Positions 49,633 through 62,640 of a stretch of 64,000 nucleotides of DNA are shown here, in pieces; position 1 is the first letter of the stretch, and each line of letters opens with the position of its first letter. Under the pieces are notes generated by a model. The model worked only from the letters and a program-made list of their open reading frames with translations. It searched no databases and had not been told where the DNA came from. A program made the translations under genes and the position numbers. The stretch is from Ascaris suum (lineage: Eukaryota > Nematoda > Chromadorea > Rhabditida > Ascarididae): NCBI GenBank assembly GCA_013433145.1, contig CM024187.1, forward strand, positions 12,540,826 through 12,604,825. Direction: 5' to 3'.

Positions 49633-52600
49633 GAACCAATGGCTAACCTCTACACCATCGCCGTTTGCTTACTCTACTCGTATCCCTTAATTACTCTTCA
49701 AGTTTGTATTATATTACAGCGATATGAAAGGAATGCCGTGCCACTTAGAGATATAAACTTTTTGACGTAAAGAACTCATTTAACGAATGGCTAATAAAGA
49801 ATGGAGCACTCAATCAAAGGAGATGGCTTTTCTCATTCATTTTTTTCCAGGTAAATACGGGAAAAAATGTCGAAATGAAATACAAAAAAACGAACTCTCA
49901 GAACTGAAAAAATCTCCTCTGTGCTCTCGAAATATATTGATGGGAGAAATGTGGATAAAAGTCGGTTATAAAGCAGTCAATTATTCAATTGAAGAGGAAG
50001 CGATTTTAGTTTTCACTCACGCACTTTGCGTGATGAAAATTCTTTTCACTTCTGGTAGACTTGAGATAAAAATGCAGATTAACTGGTCAAAAAAGGCTTT
50101 GCAGCTTAAAATGTCTTCGATACTGCATAAAAGCGGTTCTGAAAAAGCAAAACAGATTCTGTTTCCTTAGACTCAACCGACTTATCTAATTAGAAGCTGA
50201 TCTATTTAAGACGATGTCGCTCTCTCGAAACTTCTCCTTCCATTCTCCATACCTCCTCTCCCTGAAATTTTACTGGCCTCTGCAGTTTTATCGGATGTCT
50301 CATAACTCTCGAAAACTTAAAATAATTTCGCGATAGGATTGCAGTGTTTTCTCCAAAACTATTTTGCTTCTGACAAGAGGTGAAGCTGCATAAGACAATC
50401 TTCTTCAAAAGTACGAACGCGAACAGAAAATAGCCCTCTTCTCCTTTTCGTCTAATAAATTAATAAGGCTTCTTTTTGTATGTTTTGGGCATATTCTACA
50501 TAGAACATTTGCCATTCAGGGCCACCAATACTGAAAACGAAACTCAAACATCGGTTAGTCGTAAGAATGTACTGGAGCGGGTCACTTTGATTTGCTAAAT
50601 TTTTTGTAAAGTAGAATAAAATGACATAACATTCTTGAACTGTAAAACAGAGCATTTATGAGATTAGGATCGGAGAAGAGAAGAGGTTATTGAAAGGGAA
50701 GTGCTTTTTCTCGGAAGCCTACGAGGGATAAGGTTTGGTAGTGGAGAGGGCGCAGGTAAGTTTGTCCCATGTTTTCAAATACTTCATTTCTAACGAAGAC
50801 AGCCGACATTATTATGTAGTCGGACGGTCACTGCCTAGATTATAAGACTAGTAAGCTTAACGAATATCACAAACAACGAACATCTAACAATTAGCGTTTC
50901 TTGCCTCGGAAAATTCTCTCTAATTATCCGCTGTGTCGTAATTCGCGTTAGACTGATCTAGATACTCGGTAACGAAACCATGAAAACTAACGGTACAGCA
51001 ACAATCGAATTCCAAAGCCTCTGCTTAACTCCTGGCCGAGGAAATAACAGCGAAGCTATCCTTTCCAAGAGCGACTACGAAGCTGAATTTCATTTCAATC
51101 AACTGGAAACGGTCGATAGTGAACTTCTGAAATTTTCATTTTCCCTCATGTGGCCGTGGCCATGAACTTTAAAATCGAAGACAGTGAGCATCAGCAGAAT
51201 GTGATTAAATGAAGACGCTTCAGCAATGACAAAAATGGAAATAAACATAATCAAACAGTCGTACACCCAAGCCGTAAATAAAGCAAGTAAGAATGTTCAC
51301 ACGAATTCGGTTGGTTTTAGAAACGCATAACCCATCGGATTTCACCAGCACCTTCTTCTCCCCCTCCCCCTAAAAACTCGCTTCGCTCGAATGTTCAACA
51401 GGTGGTTCAAAACTTTTCACATATGTATCCGGCATCTACCTCAGAGTACTATTTCTGGATTCTCGATGCACTCCACAGACGCGAGTGTAATGGTTGCTGA
51501 GGTGGCCCATTCTGATGTTATGGAACTGTTTGGTTTTTCTTTTCAAAATATTCCTAGGCAATCGACTAATCACTTCACTGTTCACTCGCCCAATCTAGTT
51601 CCTTCCATCCTCTCATAGACCCGAATGACAACTTCAGCAACGCAGAATTGTGGATGGTCACTCCGTCAGAAAAGGAAATATATCACATAGTGAGGTCTTT
51701 TTTAATAGCAAATAAAGTTTGATGCATATGGTTGCGGTACAGCACAAAATTGACAAGCGAAAGATCTACACACATTAAAGCACGCCTATAGAGCCATGAT
51801 GCTGTACTGCAAAACGCTAGCGAGCTATCTATAGAGACTCGATGCGATGTAGCGACGTACTGCCAAGTGCACCGATCGCCCTCAGGTGGTAGCTAAAAAG
51901 CTTTTCGAGCAATCTGCCAACAACATGAGCTGCAGCAGTTAAAAAGGAAGCATTGCAATTAAGTTCAACTAGGTTCACTTAAGTTCGAGCAACAATATAA
52001 CTGCAATCAAGACCATCATAACCACCAGGGAGTTATCAGCGTTGCTTCTAGCGACTATGTCAATCAAGCAATTTATTCGCGTACCAATTCACAATGGCCA
52101 AGCACAAGAAAACCGCTCATGGTTTAGAACGGCTGTCAATAAGTGCTGAAAATGTGCTGACATAAAAATGCGCATTTTAAGAGTGTTGCTAACGTAATAT
52201 TGGGAAATGCTTCTTTATTATAAAGTTGGATGGTATAGCGATCAATAAACTTCCGCCCTATTTCAGCAACAATCTGTTCTTTGGAAATGTAAGAGACACA
52301 AGTGAAGACTAGGACGAATTTAGGATGGCTGGGGAGAGGAATATAAGCGCACCACATATTTTATAATTATGGCTATAATTTTCCGAGTTCATTCGTTGAA
52401 CAAGCTTTCGGACGAACGTTGATACTGACTTCCGAATATCAGCCATGCGATGGAATTACTATTAAGACAGACCACACTTCTTACCATCGACAGTGCGAAT
52501 TTTGTACGCACGAATGAAATGCAAGCCTCTGCACTCTTCTTCTCTCAGTTAGCGGATGACTCCTTTGCCTAAGGTAAAGGTTATCAGAGATGTGCTGGCG

Positions 52601-55600
52601 CCGTTGCGAATGAGAAAAAGAGTGAAAGAAGTGGGCCAACTGATAAGAAAGATGACTAGAATGCTCCAACCTAAGCTCCTTCTTCCTTCTCCCTCCCCCC
52701 CCCCCCTCCAAACCCTCCCTCCTTCAACACGGGTCCTCGTTTTAACAGTGGGTATCGTTTCCATCCCAGCCTTGCTCCTCTCCAGTTCGTATCACGAGCC
52801 CACTCTTTGATCGGCAAAGCAACACTACCGATTTCTCTGCTTCTTACTTTCCCATCCAGCCTCCCCCCCGCCTCCAACCACCCTTCTTCTTTGTCATTTC
52901 ACGCTTGATATAAAGCAGTTGCAAACGACAAACATGCCTGAGTGAACAATTAAATCGAAATCATCAACTTCATGTGCAGGATTTTTCTGAACTACAGCAT
53001 TTTATTCCTAGTTCTCCTGATATGTTCTAAACTGCTACATACTAATCAATTTTCAATTCAACACGGCCTAAATAACATCAATGTATTCCACTCTTTGGAA
53101 TCATCTTACATGCCGATTCTTCTTCCTTTTAATCTATATTATGCAACGTTTACATGTTCTATGTTTGATGAGATGATGGCATATACTTTTGCAAATTTAC
53201 AGTCCCTCGTTCGTAACGACCACAACGCGATTGGTAGCAATGACTTGCCAGCTTAAAAGTTCGCTATCGAAAAATGAACGTTAGAAATATGATCAAAGAA
53301 GGAAATTAATAAGAGTTGAGCATAGACCGAGGTTGCTCTCTTCTGAAAATGAATACTGCGACAACAAACAATCACCTTCTGCAAAGAAAAAAAAACTTTT
53401 GGCACTGAAAGATCCGCAACATACTTCATTCGCTAGTTCAAAACACGCGTTAAAGCAACAACTGTCTGTGTTGACACCGCACCGTGCTCCTTCATTAAGC
53501 TGCAACCCAACTTGATCGTTACGAAAACCAGCCTCACCATTCCCCTCGGAACAAAACATTGTCTTCAAGACGGCGGTCCACAGGCGCAAACGTGATAGTG
53601 GCGGAAGAATGCGGCTTTTGAATTCAAAAACGGCGTACTACATGCGCATCATAATTCACCAACATTGAGGTAAACATGATAATTTTATATCATAGAATAA
53701 ACAAAACGGATCGGACAGTTTCAAGTCACAGAATAGATGAACCAGCAATTTTCAACGTTCACGCTTTGCTGTTCTATATACTGTACCTGCCATGCTAACC
53801 CATCAACTACTGTATATTAGTGAGCGATTTCGACAGGAAATCTCAATTTTTAAACGATTATATTACAGCATTTTCCACAATCCCTATCTCAGGTTTCGAA
53901 ACCAGATTGTACTACCCTAGAACATATATTGTGGGATCAGAACACAGCATAGCCCATGATGTGGCAAGAACATTGTTCATTCCACATAGGGCTGGTAAAA
54001 ATAAACGAAAAATAAGGAATGGAAAATCTCTTTCGTTTATTCTTCGCCAAAAAAAATGCGAAAAGGCATAAGGAACCTGTCCTTCCTCCTACTGATGGAT
54101 CAAGGTGTGAGGCGATGCTTCTCTCTCGTACTGCTCTCCTTTCACGCCTGCCACGGCATCCCCAATGATGAAAATCTTCTTGTTCACTAGGGATGACGTC
54201 ATTATTGCGCGATTTTTTCTTCGTCTGGAAAATTTTTTTCTTCGTTTTTAAAAAAACTTTGTAATCTCAATCTCGAAATTTTTTTGAGACAAACGGGTGG
54301 ATGCACCCATCTATGTTCGATATCCGATTCACTGTCCACTGATATTTTATAAAGTGTTCTTTCACATGCTGTTTTGAAAGTTTTTCTGACGCAGCACTCA
54401 GATCATTGATCCCACGTATTAGACATTATAGATCGAACACCCAATGTCAAATTCATAGGTGAGCACTAGTGAACTACAGTGATGTCTAACGAAGACACAC
54501 TGACAAAGAAGATAACGGAACTTAATTGGGTCTAGACATCGGCACTGCCATGAAACAAGAAAGTGGAAAAAGCGATGCCAAATTAAGTGCGAATTCAAGA
54601 ATTCATTTTAGGAATTCACCGTGCAATTCGATTTGCAACAATGCATAGTGGGCAGTACTTGCAAGCATTGCAACGATCGACTCATAAAATTGCTCAGTTA
54701 CTATTTAATATTAGTGAGTTAAACTACCATACAAATATTCGATGAAATCGCCGGCAATTTTTCGCGACTCAAATTTTGCTTTCTCTGCTCACTGTGCACA
54801 TAGGGAATATTACGTTGCGTCCTTAACGAAACGAACAGACCAGATGCTGCTCAGAAAGAAAAAGAAAAGCCACCATTTGGAGGCGGATTTTTTTTCTTCT
54901 TTAGTCCTCGAAGGATTTCGTGCAAACCGACGTTCTTCTTAGAACCAACCAAACGAGTGAAAGCAGTGTTTTTTCTCCGATTTCACATACTCATGGAGAC
55001 TGCAAAAATGCTGAGAAAATGCGAAAAAAAAACCACTGAGCAAAACTTTTTGCTTAGTCATAAACGGCATCCATGTTTGGCTCATTTCTGAAATTTTCCG
55101 TCCATAACTCTAAGAGGAAGCAGTACTTCTGCCTCAAATTTAGTGGAAGTGTTCTCGGCGCATGAATGGGAGGAGAATAGATAAGGTTCACTTCCTCATT
55201 GTTTATCCTCCTAAGTTGTTGCGGCAGGCAAGTTTGAGATGATGAACGGAGCAGGTAGAAAGAGGAGGTGAGGAGGGGCGAAGGAGAGAAGTAAAGTGAG
55301 GTGAGATTAGTAAGGAACAAACAAGGAATTCCGTTCCAAAGACACCGGCACGATAAGTTAACTTAAATCAGCAACACAGGCGAACCTCTTGCATAAATGC
55401 ACGGAAGTAACGACAAACGTCAAATAATGCGTTACTCCATGAAGCTAAAGTGTTGCACAAATTCTAAGCCCAAAAAGGTTTTCGGCGGTATCTGACTTGG
55501 AGCAGACAATTTGTTTGGAAATTTTATACCACTTTCAAATGCCAATAACCCATTTATAGATGAATGAATTGTGGTCCACCTGATTAGATGCCACTACCAA

Positions 55601-58600
55601 TGACATTAACACAACCGCAACGAAAAAAAGAGGTCCACCAAGCGAAAGACATCCACTGTAGCTTTTGCGATTCGGCAGCTAACACTACCCGGAACGAAAA
55701 TACACATGCACACAGACATGAGATTCCCAAGATGAAAGGCATCATGAGTGCATCAAAACTTTGGTATTCTCCAGAAATGCACAAATGCAAAGGAAAAAGA
55801 AAAGAAAAGAACTGGAGGTGAAGCTTCCTCAACGTAAGTCCCTCAAGTTACACGATCCTCGCAATGCGTTAATTCTTGAACAATTTCTAAACAAGTCTGC
55901 AGCATGACGTCAACACTTCACATTCCGATGGTCACGCTGTCTCATCCAGTCGCCTTCCAAACGACAATGTTGTTGGAGGAGACGAAACAAAAAGAACATG
56001 AACACCAATGGCTGGTGACAAAAGGCAAATGGCAAAAATCAATAGGCAAATGAATAGAACAACGTCAAAAATGTGACGCTCGGATTCAACGCTAAAGGAA
56101 AATAAAAAGGAAACATAAAAGAGAGATGAAGAGTGAGATCTATACTCAAATTAAAACATCAAATCTATCGAAGAGCAGCTAAAGCAAATCGAAAGCACAT
56201 AACCAATAATCATTTTCCTATGAACAGGCAGCATTCGAGATGCGTTTGCTGAATGAAGCGCCCCTACTGCTATTAAGCCAAAAGAAGACCCTTTTTTTAC
56301 AAAAGCATCTCACTGACGCTTTCAGGCATCTATCGTGGATTCATATCGGCATTGTGATATCAGTCTCAACCACCATCATATCAGCAGACATTTTGAACTC
56401 ATTCGGTCTGTTCGCGAAAAGATGCACATTATTATAGATGCCGGTAACGATGCAGCATGAGCAATTCAGATACTACCCTCCTCTAATGAATGGTTAGTCA
56501 AATAAACAAATTGCTAACAAGTATTCAGTGCTCTGAACTTCAGCCGTTATTAATTTATTTTCTCTATTAAATTCAGTGTTAAAAGTGGGCATGCAGGACA
56601 AAAAAAGCGCCAGCCCCTCCCCAACCCTGAAGTTTTTAGACGGTACGCAAAAAGGAGAAAGTGGAGACGGTAAGAAAAGGAAAATAATAAAAATTAGCAC
56701 GAATGGCACAGGTTCGACCAGTCACAGAACCTACCGTCTCACCGGTGAAAACTTTCCTCTGACTAAATTCTCATAAAACCCCCTTGAATATCTAAGGAAT
56801 TTATGACGCCAATAAGGCCTCATCATGTTTACGGTGAAAGCAAATTCTGCGTGGCTGTCTGATGCATCAGATTCCATCAACATGACGGAATTACAATAAA
56901 CACTTTTACTTTACAAAAACGTACCCTCCCTCTCCAATTTTCATTCAAGGCCGTGCTGCATTTTTCAATCTGCCCCGAAATGGGAATTTAGTATATGTTC
57001 CTGGGAGAACTTGGGAGAGATCGAGATTGAGGCGCCATCCAACTCCAGAAAAAATCATTCGAGGGGAAGGGGAATGGTGTGGGATAACATAGGATGCGCA
57101 TAAATAGAATGAAAAGTCTACCAAGGTTCCGCAATATAGTTATATATTGAATCAAGTGCTCAAAGACAGCATATACAAAATTATGGCAATGACCGAGCAC
57201 TGGTTAGGGAATTTTGGCTGCAACAGAGTAAAAAATCAGGCGCCCAGAAAAGCAGCGTGTGAGATAGTGAGGGAAACGCGCCGTGTGAGATAGACTCTCA
57301 AAAACTGAAAGCGTTGACAGCAACTGTTAAGAGGCATAAATAAGCTCAACTGGAAGCGAAGAAATTATAGGAAAGCCCGCAAAAGGTCATAGTCCCCTCC
57401 CCTTCGACTCGATCCAATGGAAATGAAATGATGTCGTCATCAAGAACTATTCGACAAGGATTCTAGACAATGCCCATTTCATCGACTGGTTTGCATAGCT
57501 GTGAAAATGTGTAAATTATCAGCCAAGGTCCGCAGGAATCTTCTACAGAACTTAACTAGTCAGGTAATTATCCAATAAAGATAGCTAAACAGTCGTAACG
57601 ACGATCGTTCAATTACAAGGAAAATGATGGCATAAAAAGAACGACGTAAATAAGCGCAGAAGAGAAGCAAATGGTGTAATTAGCCTGTGCTGGACCCTCT
57701 ACTCTCACCGTTGACAACTTGAAATGGATAACATATGCGTCGCTTATCACGCGAAAGAATACATTTTAGGCTGCACAATTTTTGTGCTGAATCCCTTCCC
57801 GCATCCGGCAGTAAGAAATTGAGTGTCACTTAGAGCGAAACAAAATAAACTGCAGCAAACTGAGCAAAACAATACAATTCTGCAAACGATATCAAACACT
57901 AGACGAGATAAATAGCAACAATTTAGACTTTAGCATCCGCGAACAACTGTGTGAAAACTGTGCTCGCTACAGCATCATAGGCACTTTTTTCATATTTCGA
58001 TACACTTCCTTCATAGTCGGAAAATAGCGGTAAATCTATGTTTAAAGTAAAGAACAGACGTGCTTATCGAACGATATGAATTGCGATTCAATAGAAAAAC
58101 TGCTCAGAAACTGTTTTAGATTTAGGATCACTTCGCAGCTATGAAAAGTGTGATATAAGAAAATAACTTTTTGCTTGATCGATGCATGACACTCCCGTCA
58201 GGTTTGTGAATTAGTTTCAATACTTTCTACGACATTTGTCTCAGTGATCGCTTGTCTATTTCCGTATAGCTTCTTTCCTTGCCAAGAACCTTCACTGTTT
58301 ATAACAAGGCAAATGCATGGCTGCCCACTGTCTCAGGCATTATTACTTAGAGAACTGTATTATCTGTTTATCGCGCACTATTTGGACGAATTCAACACTT
58401 CGCTTAATTTAGCGAACGTTGACAAGGCTTGTTATATATTTTTGACTAACATTCAATCACTTCTGATATCTGAGTGGCAATTCCGCTTATCAAAAAGCAC
58501 TCAAAATCTCAGCATCGCGTCCCCTTCGTTGTACCGCTAAAACGACGCAAGGGCTTTTTGTGAGCACATAGCAAATGTTCCAGCTATTTGTTCCTAGAAG

Positions 58601-58867
58601 TGTATTGCTATGTTGTTATTGTGAAGTAATCAATCTAACACAGGATAACTGTAAAGACCGCACCGACCTCCCTATTCCCTCGATAAAAGCTACAATTGAA
58701 GATTACTGTGGGAAAACGCTCAATCAGAAAGTACGCAGATGATGAACAAAACAAGTTGGCAAGATATAAACTCCACACCTAAGCAACCAATGCACATTGC
58801 GAAAACTACTCCCTACAGTCCAAGTCGTCCTAATTCTTCAATAAATACTCTGTAGTGGGCCTGTTTT
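49633..58867. other. Intergenic, no gene recognised
   Basis: Upstream of NMNAT no multi-exon gene could be rebuilt. Candidates too weak to call are a plus ORF of 127 codons at 49787-50170, a minus exon-like piece at about 52604-52495 with cag acceptor and gtaaga donor (ISDNLYLRQRSHPL), and a plus piece at 53890-53998 between tatctcag and gtaaaa (YYPRTYIVGSEHSIAHDVA). C-homopolymers occur at 48922-48936 and about 52695-52706, the first inside an NMNAT intron. Confidence 0.35.
49787..50170 (+). CDS. Hypothetical 127-codon ORF
   Basis: The ORF starts at ATG in AT-rich sequence (MANKEWSTQSKEMAF) and is Lys/Ile/Ser rich with no motif. It is divergent from NMNAT, starting about 155 bp from its ATG. 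Its length is notable for this base composition, but codon use looks like translated AT-rich DNA. It may be chance. Confidence 0.12.
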   Translation: MANKEWSTQSKEMAFLIHFFPGKYGKKCRNEIQKNELSELKKSPLCSRNILMGEMWIKVGYKAVNYSIEEEAILVFTHALCVMKILFTSGRLEIKMQINWSKKALQLKMSSILHKSGSEKAKQILFP

Positions 58868-59210
58868 TTATTTGGACAACCCCTTATTGCTAAACAAAGC
58901 GCCTCGACTGAAGCAAGTAAGTAATGAAACGTTAAAGCGTGGATACCATTTACTCGATCCCTTGGCTAAAGCCATTCTGGTATCTGACATCACCTCCTGG
59001 ATGGGCAAATATCCACTACATTGGAAGAATGCAAAATTAACTGCCATCCGCAAAAACAGAGGCAATAGAGTGGTTTCTTCAAACTGTCGACTTCTTGCCT
59101 CTCAGCGGTAACCCTGAAGCTCATCAAAAAACCACTCTATCGCCTGAATTACAACCTCGTGTACCTATCCTTACCACAACTGAAGAACGTCATCAAAGAA
59201 AAAATCACTC
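58868..59210 (+). mobile_element. Decayed non-LTR retrotransposon RT fragment
   Basis: The plus frame reads LLDPLAKAILVSDITSWMG, KYPLHWKNAKLTAI and GNRVVSSNCRLL, matching the RT segment 'lakll..i...g.iP..WK.a.vtpi.Kkg....SNYRPisLl'. After a stop and frame change, VTLKLIKKPLYRLNYN may continue toward the K..i...l region. Catalytic motifs are absent, so it is inactive. Confidence 0.5.
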
Positions 59211-59837
59211 AGTATTAAATGCCTTTTAGAAAATACTCATCTCTCTACAATATGCTTCATATTGCAGCCTAACGTTGGCTCATTGAAATTATCATTTACG
59301 TTTAAAATTTGGTGCTTAAGAAAACAGCATACTTGAAAATTACTTCCTATATAGGAGAGTGGAACATTCGCAAGATCAAAAGAATTGCAATTCTTGGGCA
59401 AAAAATCGGCGAGCCCTTCTCCCTCTTCCCCCCACTCCCCTTCTCCCAACTTTATGGATTGCTGTGCTCTCCCACATGTTTCTCACATCCTGCGCTTTTG
59501 CGATAAACCAAATGTGGCTTCGCGGCAAACCTCCAGCACTGGCTACTGCAAACTGCTACAAATTTAGGTTAAGCCACTACGGCTAATCCGCTAACTCGAG
59601 AGACAAAACGATGGACGATCTCGCTATTGTCTGGTCTGCCAACTGCGCAAATTTGCTCGCTTAAGGACTACTGGAAGAATCCAATCACCTGCTTCAGTCA
59701 CACCTGCAGCTCGAAATTCTTAGCATCCTGCTTAACTAGTCACTATATTTCAGACTTACTTTCCATCTAAAATATGCGCTAAAACGGTTTCGCGCATTTT
59801 TGTGACTCATTATTGATGGCACTTACTGAAAGTTTCG

Positions 59838-60050
59838 TTGCCTCAAGATTGCATACATTTTTACCTATTTCAACGTCTGTTAATCGAAAACATATCGTCA
59901 CTACCGAGAAAACGATACAACACCGCGGCTGGATTTCATTTAAGACGTACGATAAGTAGACTCGTTAGGTGGAATGAGATAATGTCAGAGCCATCGAGGA
60001 CGTTGGATTTAACACAGCACTCCATAGAGTTGGTTCTAAATAAATGCTGA
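59838..60050 (+). mobile_element. Possible decayed LINE 3' coding end
   Basis: The plus frame contains HLRRTISRLVRWNEIMSEPS followed about 15 residues later by ELVLNKC and a stop, vaguely like the closing 'R.v..WN.LP..vv.a.s...Fk..L' of CR1/jockey-type ORF2. One weak motif only. Confidence 0.15.
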
Positions 60051-60380
60051 ATAATCTGCTGCAGTCACCGGATCACAGCAGAATAAGACGCATTTGTACA
60101 CTTAGATCACAAAGACGTTACTAACACAGGGTCAGAGGTGTCTGCAATAGGGAACATCATGCGTACTGCTAAACTCGAAACTGATGAATTCTGCTAAATA
60201 ATACTCATTCCTCTCTCTAAATTGAAACCAAAACGAGAAAAGCAGAAAAACTTGCTAGCAACGTGCACCATGGAAGGCAAGGACTCCTTCGCACTTGAGT
60301 TCACCCATAATGATGACGTAGGAGAATGAATGAAACGAAATTTCGATAGCTCAAGCACACAGTAGAGGACGAGACGGCAG

Positions 60381-60782
60381 ATGAATGAAGACGCAATGGA
60401 GCGATGTAACCTTCCAGCAATCAAAAAGCAAATCGACGTTTTTCTGAAAGCTCGAGTTGCAGATATTTTGGTGATATTAGAGGCATGCAGCTCTGTGCCT
60501 ATGCTCGAATTCAAACACTTCACCGCAGTCCAGTTAAAGTTTCGTGCAGTATCAGTCAATTTTCCCGTTGAGATCAGCCTCTCATCACTCTTGGAGCACA
60601 GCTCTAGTCATAAACATCATTACATCCAACTCCCCACACGAAATGACTTTGGCATTCGTCGTTTCGCTGCTCTGAAAACAATCGCTGACAACCTGACAGA
60701 GCACATCATAATTGTGCATCCACCTGCCAACCCTCCGCTCATCCAACCCATCGAGCTACTTATCATGTGCTGCCAGGAATGA
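60381..60782 (+). CDS. Hypothetical 133-codon ORF
   Basis: It begins with ATG directly after a cag that could be a splice acceptor and contains KKQIDVFLKARVADILVILE and HPPANPPLIQPIELLIMCC. No domain is recognised, and the complementary strand is also widely open. It could be an exon, part of a mobile element or chance. Confidence 0.15.
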   Translation: MNEDAMERCNLPAIKKQIDVFLKARVADILVILEACSSVPMLEFKHFTAVQLKFRAVSVNFPVEISLSSLLEHSSSHKHHYIQLPTRNDFGIRRFAALKTIADNLTEHIIIVHPPANPPLIQPIELLIMCCQE

Positions 60783-61576
60783 TCTAATGATCGAAATCCA
60801 TCACATGTTTCGACAAGCATACAAACCATTTTAGGCTTGAAAAAATCATTACAAACCTTGTGGAGTCTTGCTGTTCGACCAATCAAAATGCTACTGGCTA
60901 CTCGAAAGAAAACTTCAGCTTAACAGCGGGGAGAGGGGAGGGGAGGGGTGATGCTAAACGAAGAAGTCTGTACGCTTCAACTGCCCTTCTCTTGAATTTA
61001 TAGATTTAACAAACAGCCGCTTATTTTTATAAAATGGAATAGTTTAAAGCCTGCAAAAGTCAAATAAATCATTACATTCACATCTTCACATACTGGACGT
61101 TCGCCAGCAACAAAAGCAATCAACCTACAGTTACTGAGAAAATATAACCTCTGCTCCTTATATAAGTGAAGTCTCTTCAACAGTTAGGAAAATGGGATGA
61201 AAACTGACACAACAGTAGACATTTTATAGATTTTATACAGCGGAGTTGAATCATTCAAATTCATACATTATAGTCGTATTGCAAATCCGATTTCATGTCG
61301 ACTTCCTATAATATCACGAAATCAAAACCTTTACCCTCTCACTTCACGCGAGATAATTTGCTTTTATTTATTTCTCACAGTTCAGAGACTTTACTTTAAT
61401 TCATCCAATACTTTCCACTGCTTTCCTCAATAAGTCCCGTCACACTTTTATCATCACGTGGGAACTCAACTATTAAGAGGTTCCCATATAGAACAGACGG
61501 GAAAAAGAGAGAGAAAGGTGCACTGAATAAACTTCATGATTGTTAACACCGCTGAATACGCGTTGTCGGTGATATC

Positions 61577-61843
61577 ATGAAGCAAAACAAAGGAAATTAC
61601 GCGGGTTTCCCACAAACCTTCAACGAACTATGGAAGAAATGTGGCTTCAAAGGTCCAATATCCGGCCTCCAAGAAATTGTATTTGGAAGGACAGCGTATA
61701 TAAACTTTTTTGTGAAGCAGACTGCATTGAAAGACCAACTGACTGATGATGAAACGCAGAAGACGAAACGATGGGACACTGCATGTGAGGCGATGCGAAG
61801 TGAGCCGCAAATTGCATTTAAGTATTTCTTCGATACGCCCTAG
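61577..61843 (+). CDS. Intronless 88-codon ORF of unknown identity
   Basis: The ORF (MKQNKGNYAGFPQTFNELWK to the stop at 61841-61843, ending AFKYFFDTP) has amino-acid use that looks like real protein: Lys-Trp-Cys rich, balanced charge, no low complexity. No consensus splice sites flank it, and the frame closes 7 codons upstream. A weak resemblance to a mitochondrial-carrier repeat was considered but not supported. It could be a small gene or a retroposed piece of a larger one. Confidence 0.25.
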   Translation: MKQNKGNYAGFPQTFNELWKKCGFKGPISGLQEIVFGRTAYINFFVKQTALKDQLTDDETQKTKRWDTACEAMRSEPQIAFKYFFDTP

Positions 61844-62069
61844 ACACCCATAACCGCAAAGGAAACTGCATACGCATTTCGAACAGCTAGGCGCTTCAAC
61901 GTTTTCCACATTTCGTTATTTGGCCTCATCATCGTCCTATGCACCGACAGCACAATTTTAAAGTCATCGGTCTTGTATTCGGAGCGAAAAGGAATATAGA
62001 AGGAGGAGGAAGGGGCGAGAAATAAAAAAGGAGTGAGCAAGCTTAGTGCAAATTTAGCTGGCTATGATC

Positions 62070-62640
62070 GTGAATGAATGAATGCTTGAATCATATAAAA
62101 CATATTTACAGCAACTAAAATTAATTCAGAGAAGAGTCCGAGAAATTTTACGAGTGTTTACACTTTCATAAACTGATGATAAAGTCCATATTGAACCTGC
62201 CACAGGCGCGATATGAATGTGAACAATTTCTCACCTTAGAAGCAGAAATGACTCCCAAATGAGGGGGTAGAGGGGACGAGTAGAAGAATAGCATGTTTCC
62301 AGTTGTCATTTGATTCGACGTTCTCTTATGGCGACTGGTGCAATTTGTCATGAGTGCAGAGTTTTCAATTCTTTCCGCGAGTTTCAATCCTGAATTCAAT
62401 TTATAATTCCCTCCTTTCCCGAGTCATCAAAATGTGGGATAAACTTCCTGCTGATGACGTCTCAGCGTCTAATGTCTTCCCGCTCCCTAGTTTCCTTAAT
62501 TATACAGACCCAGGGGAGATCTGTGGGTTTGTATTTGACTGACGCCTATTTTTCGATCATCGCGTTCGTCTGCTTTAATTCTTTTTTTTGTTTGGTTTAT
62601 ATTTGATTGTTTTTACTCATAAAATAAAGTTTAACCTCAC
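62070..62640 (+). mobile_element. Decayed CR1/jockey-like LINE, 3' end of ORF2 and 3' tail
   Basis: The plus strand reads ESYKTYLQQLKLIQRRVREI (for 'Y..dI..LE.VQRr.Tr.i') and later SLLSRVIKMWDKLPADDVSA (for 'FF..RVi..WN.LP.dvv.a'), the last conserved block of ORF2 in these elements. About 20 codons later comes a stop, then a T-rich tail with ATAAAATAAA near 62622. Frames change between the blocks, so it is a relic. Its orientation is opposite to the host genes. Confidence 0.6.

Noticed and set aside
55584..55821. C2H2 zinc-finger-like spacing CSFCDSAANTTRNENTHAHRH
   Set aside because: The C-x2-C-x12-H-x3-H spacing fits, but the conserved hydrophobic positions between are missing, it is single, and no splice context supports a gene.
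58244..58540. ORF containing GCPLSQALLL, recalling the RT box QG.PLSP.LF
   Set aside because: It lies upstream of the RT segment at 58868 that should precede this box in one element, and nothing else matches.
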